Of a DNA stretch of 64,000 bases, positions 63,977 through 64,000 are shown piece by piece; the stretch's first letter is position 1, and each line of letters starts with the position of its first letter. Origin of the DNA: Acidimicrobiaceae bacterium (GTDB lineage Bacteria > Actinomycetota > Acidimicrobiia > Acidimicrobiales > Ilumatobacteraceae); NCBI GenBank assembly GCA_016722025.1, contig JADKGZ010000020.1, positions 16,203 to 80,202 of the forward strand, read 5' to 3'. Both the position numbers and the translations under genes were made by a program. A model generated the notes under the pieces. The model was not told the DNA's origin. It saw nothing but the letters and a program-made list of their open reading frames with translations, and did no database searches.

Positions 63977-64000
63977 AGAGGGGAGCCGTCGAGGAAGCGG

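Overview
The window is a high-GC (about 70%) actinobacterial chromosome segment. Evidence for the phylum: an S-(hydroxymethyl)mycothiol dehydrogenase gene (mycothiol is actinobacterial), a deazaflavin (F420)-type nitroreductase and two F420/FMN luciferase-fold enzymes, a class II DAHP synthase, a sigma factor without region 1.1, a nadD/LCP-like/rsfS operon, and a recurring TANNNT box 6-8 nt before start codons, the hallmark of leaderless transcripts. The gene mix (phosphatidylcholine synthase, VOC-cupin fusion, NicX-like dioxygenase, CYP, many single-copy oxidoreductases) would fit a free-living Acidimicrobiia-like lineage; that assignment is inference. No phage, IS element or CRISPR was seen.

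Layout. 0-8.4 kb: partial DHFR-like reductase, Tat-exported beta-propeller-like protein, SAM methyltransferase, kelch lipoprotein coupled to a deazaflavin nitroreductase, a DUF2510-type anchored protein and an orphan FtsX/MacB-type permease. 8.4-15.7 kb: cell-surface polysaccharide block: a BcsA-like GT2 synthase fused to an EAL domain, a divergent GH18-like protein with two carbohydrate-binding modules, and an OafA-type acyltransferase with SGNH domain. 15.8-24 kb: oxidoreductases and a TetR-controlled catabolic unit (NicX-like dioxygenase and alpha/beta hydrolase facing an acyl-CoA dehydrogenase across a perfect operator), then the mycothiol formaldehyde-detoxification pair. 24-37.9 kb: LigD-type polymerase, biotinyl-carboxyltransferase fusion, OSBS/NSAR racemase with GNAT acyltransferase, truncated Fe(II)/2OG oxygenase, TSUP permease, sulfatase, metallo-beta-lactamase-fold hydrolase, SsuD-like monooxygenase, a Gfo/Idh/MocA plus ProA-like pair, M1 peptidase lipoprotein. 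38-50 kb: DAO oxidase, CPBP protease, panBC, P1 peptidase, phosphatidylcholine synthase, hexapeptide acyltransferase, DoxX pair, heterodimeric ABC exporter. 50-60 kb: phosphatase, P450, lipoprotein, PIG-L deacetylase, thiolase, and a translationally coupled DAHP synthase/serine hydrolase/unknown/MFS operon. 59-64 kb: sigma factor, nadD-LCP-like-rsfS operon, an ABM-domain membrane protein, tRNA-Ala(GGC), and two overlapping micro-genes carrying DTEGH repeats.

Two genome-wide traits stand out. First-in-operon genes mostly look leaderless, while downstream genes are joined by 4-nt ATGA/GTGA overlaps. Second, at least a dozen otherwise well-conserved genes contain one or more single-base frameshifts (some in homopolymers) and two contain internal deletions; this density points to sequencing/assembly indels rather than to real pseudogenes, so products are described here as reconstructed across frames.
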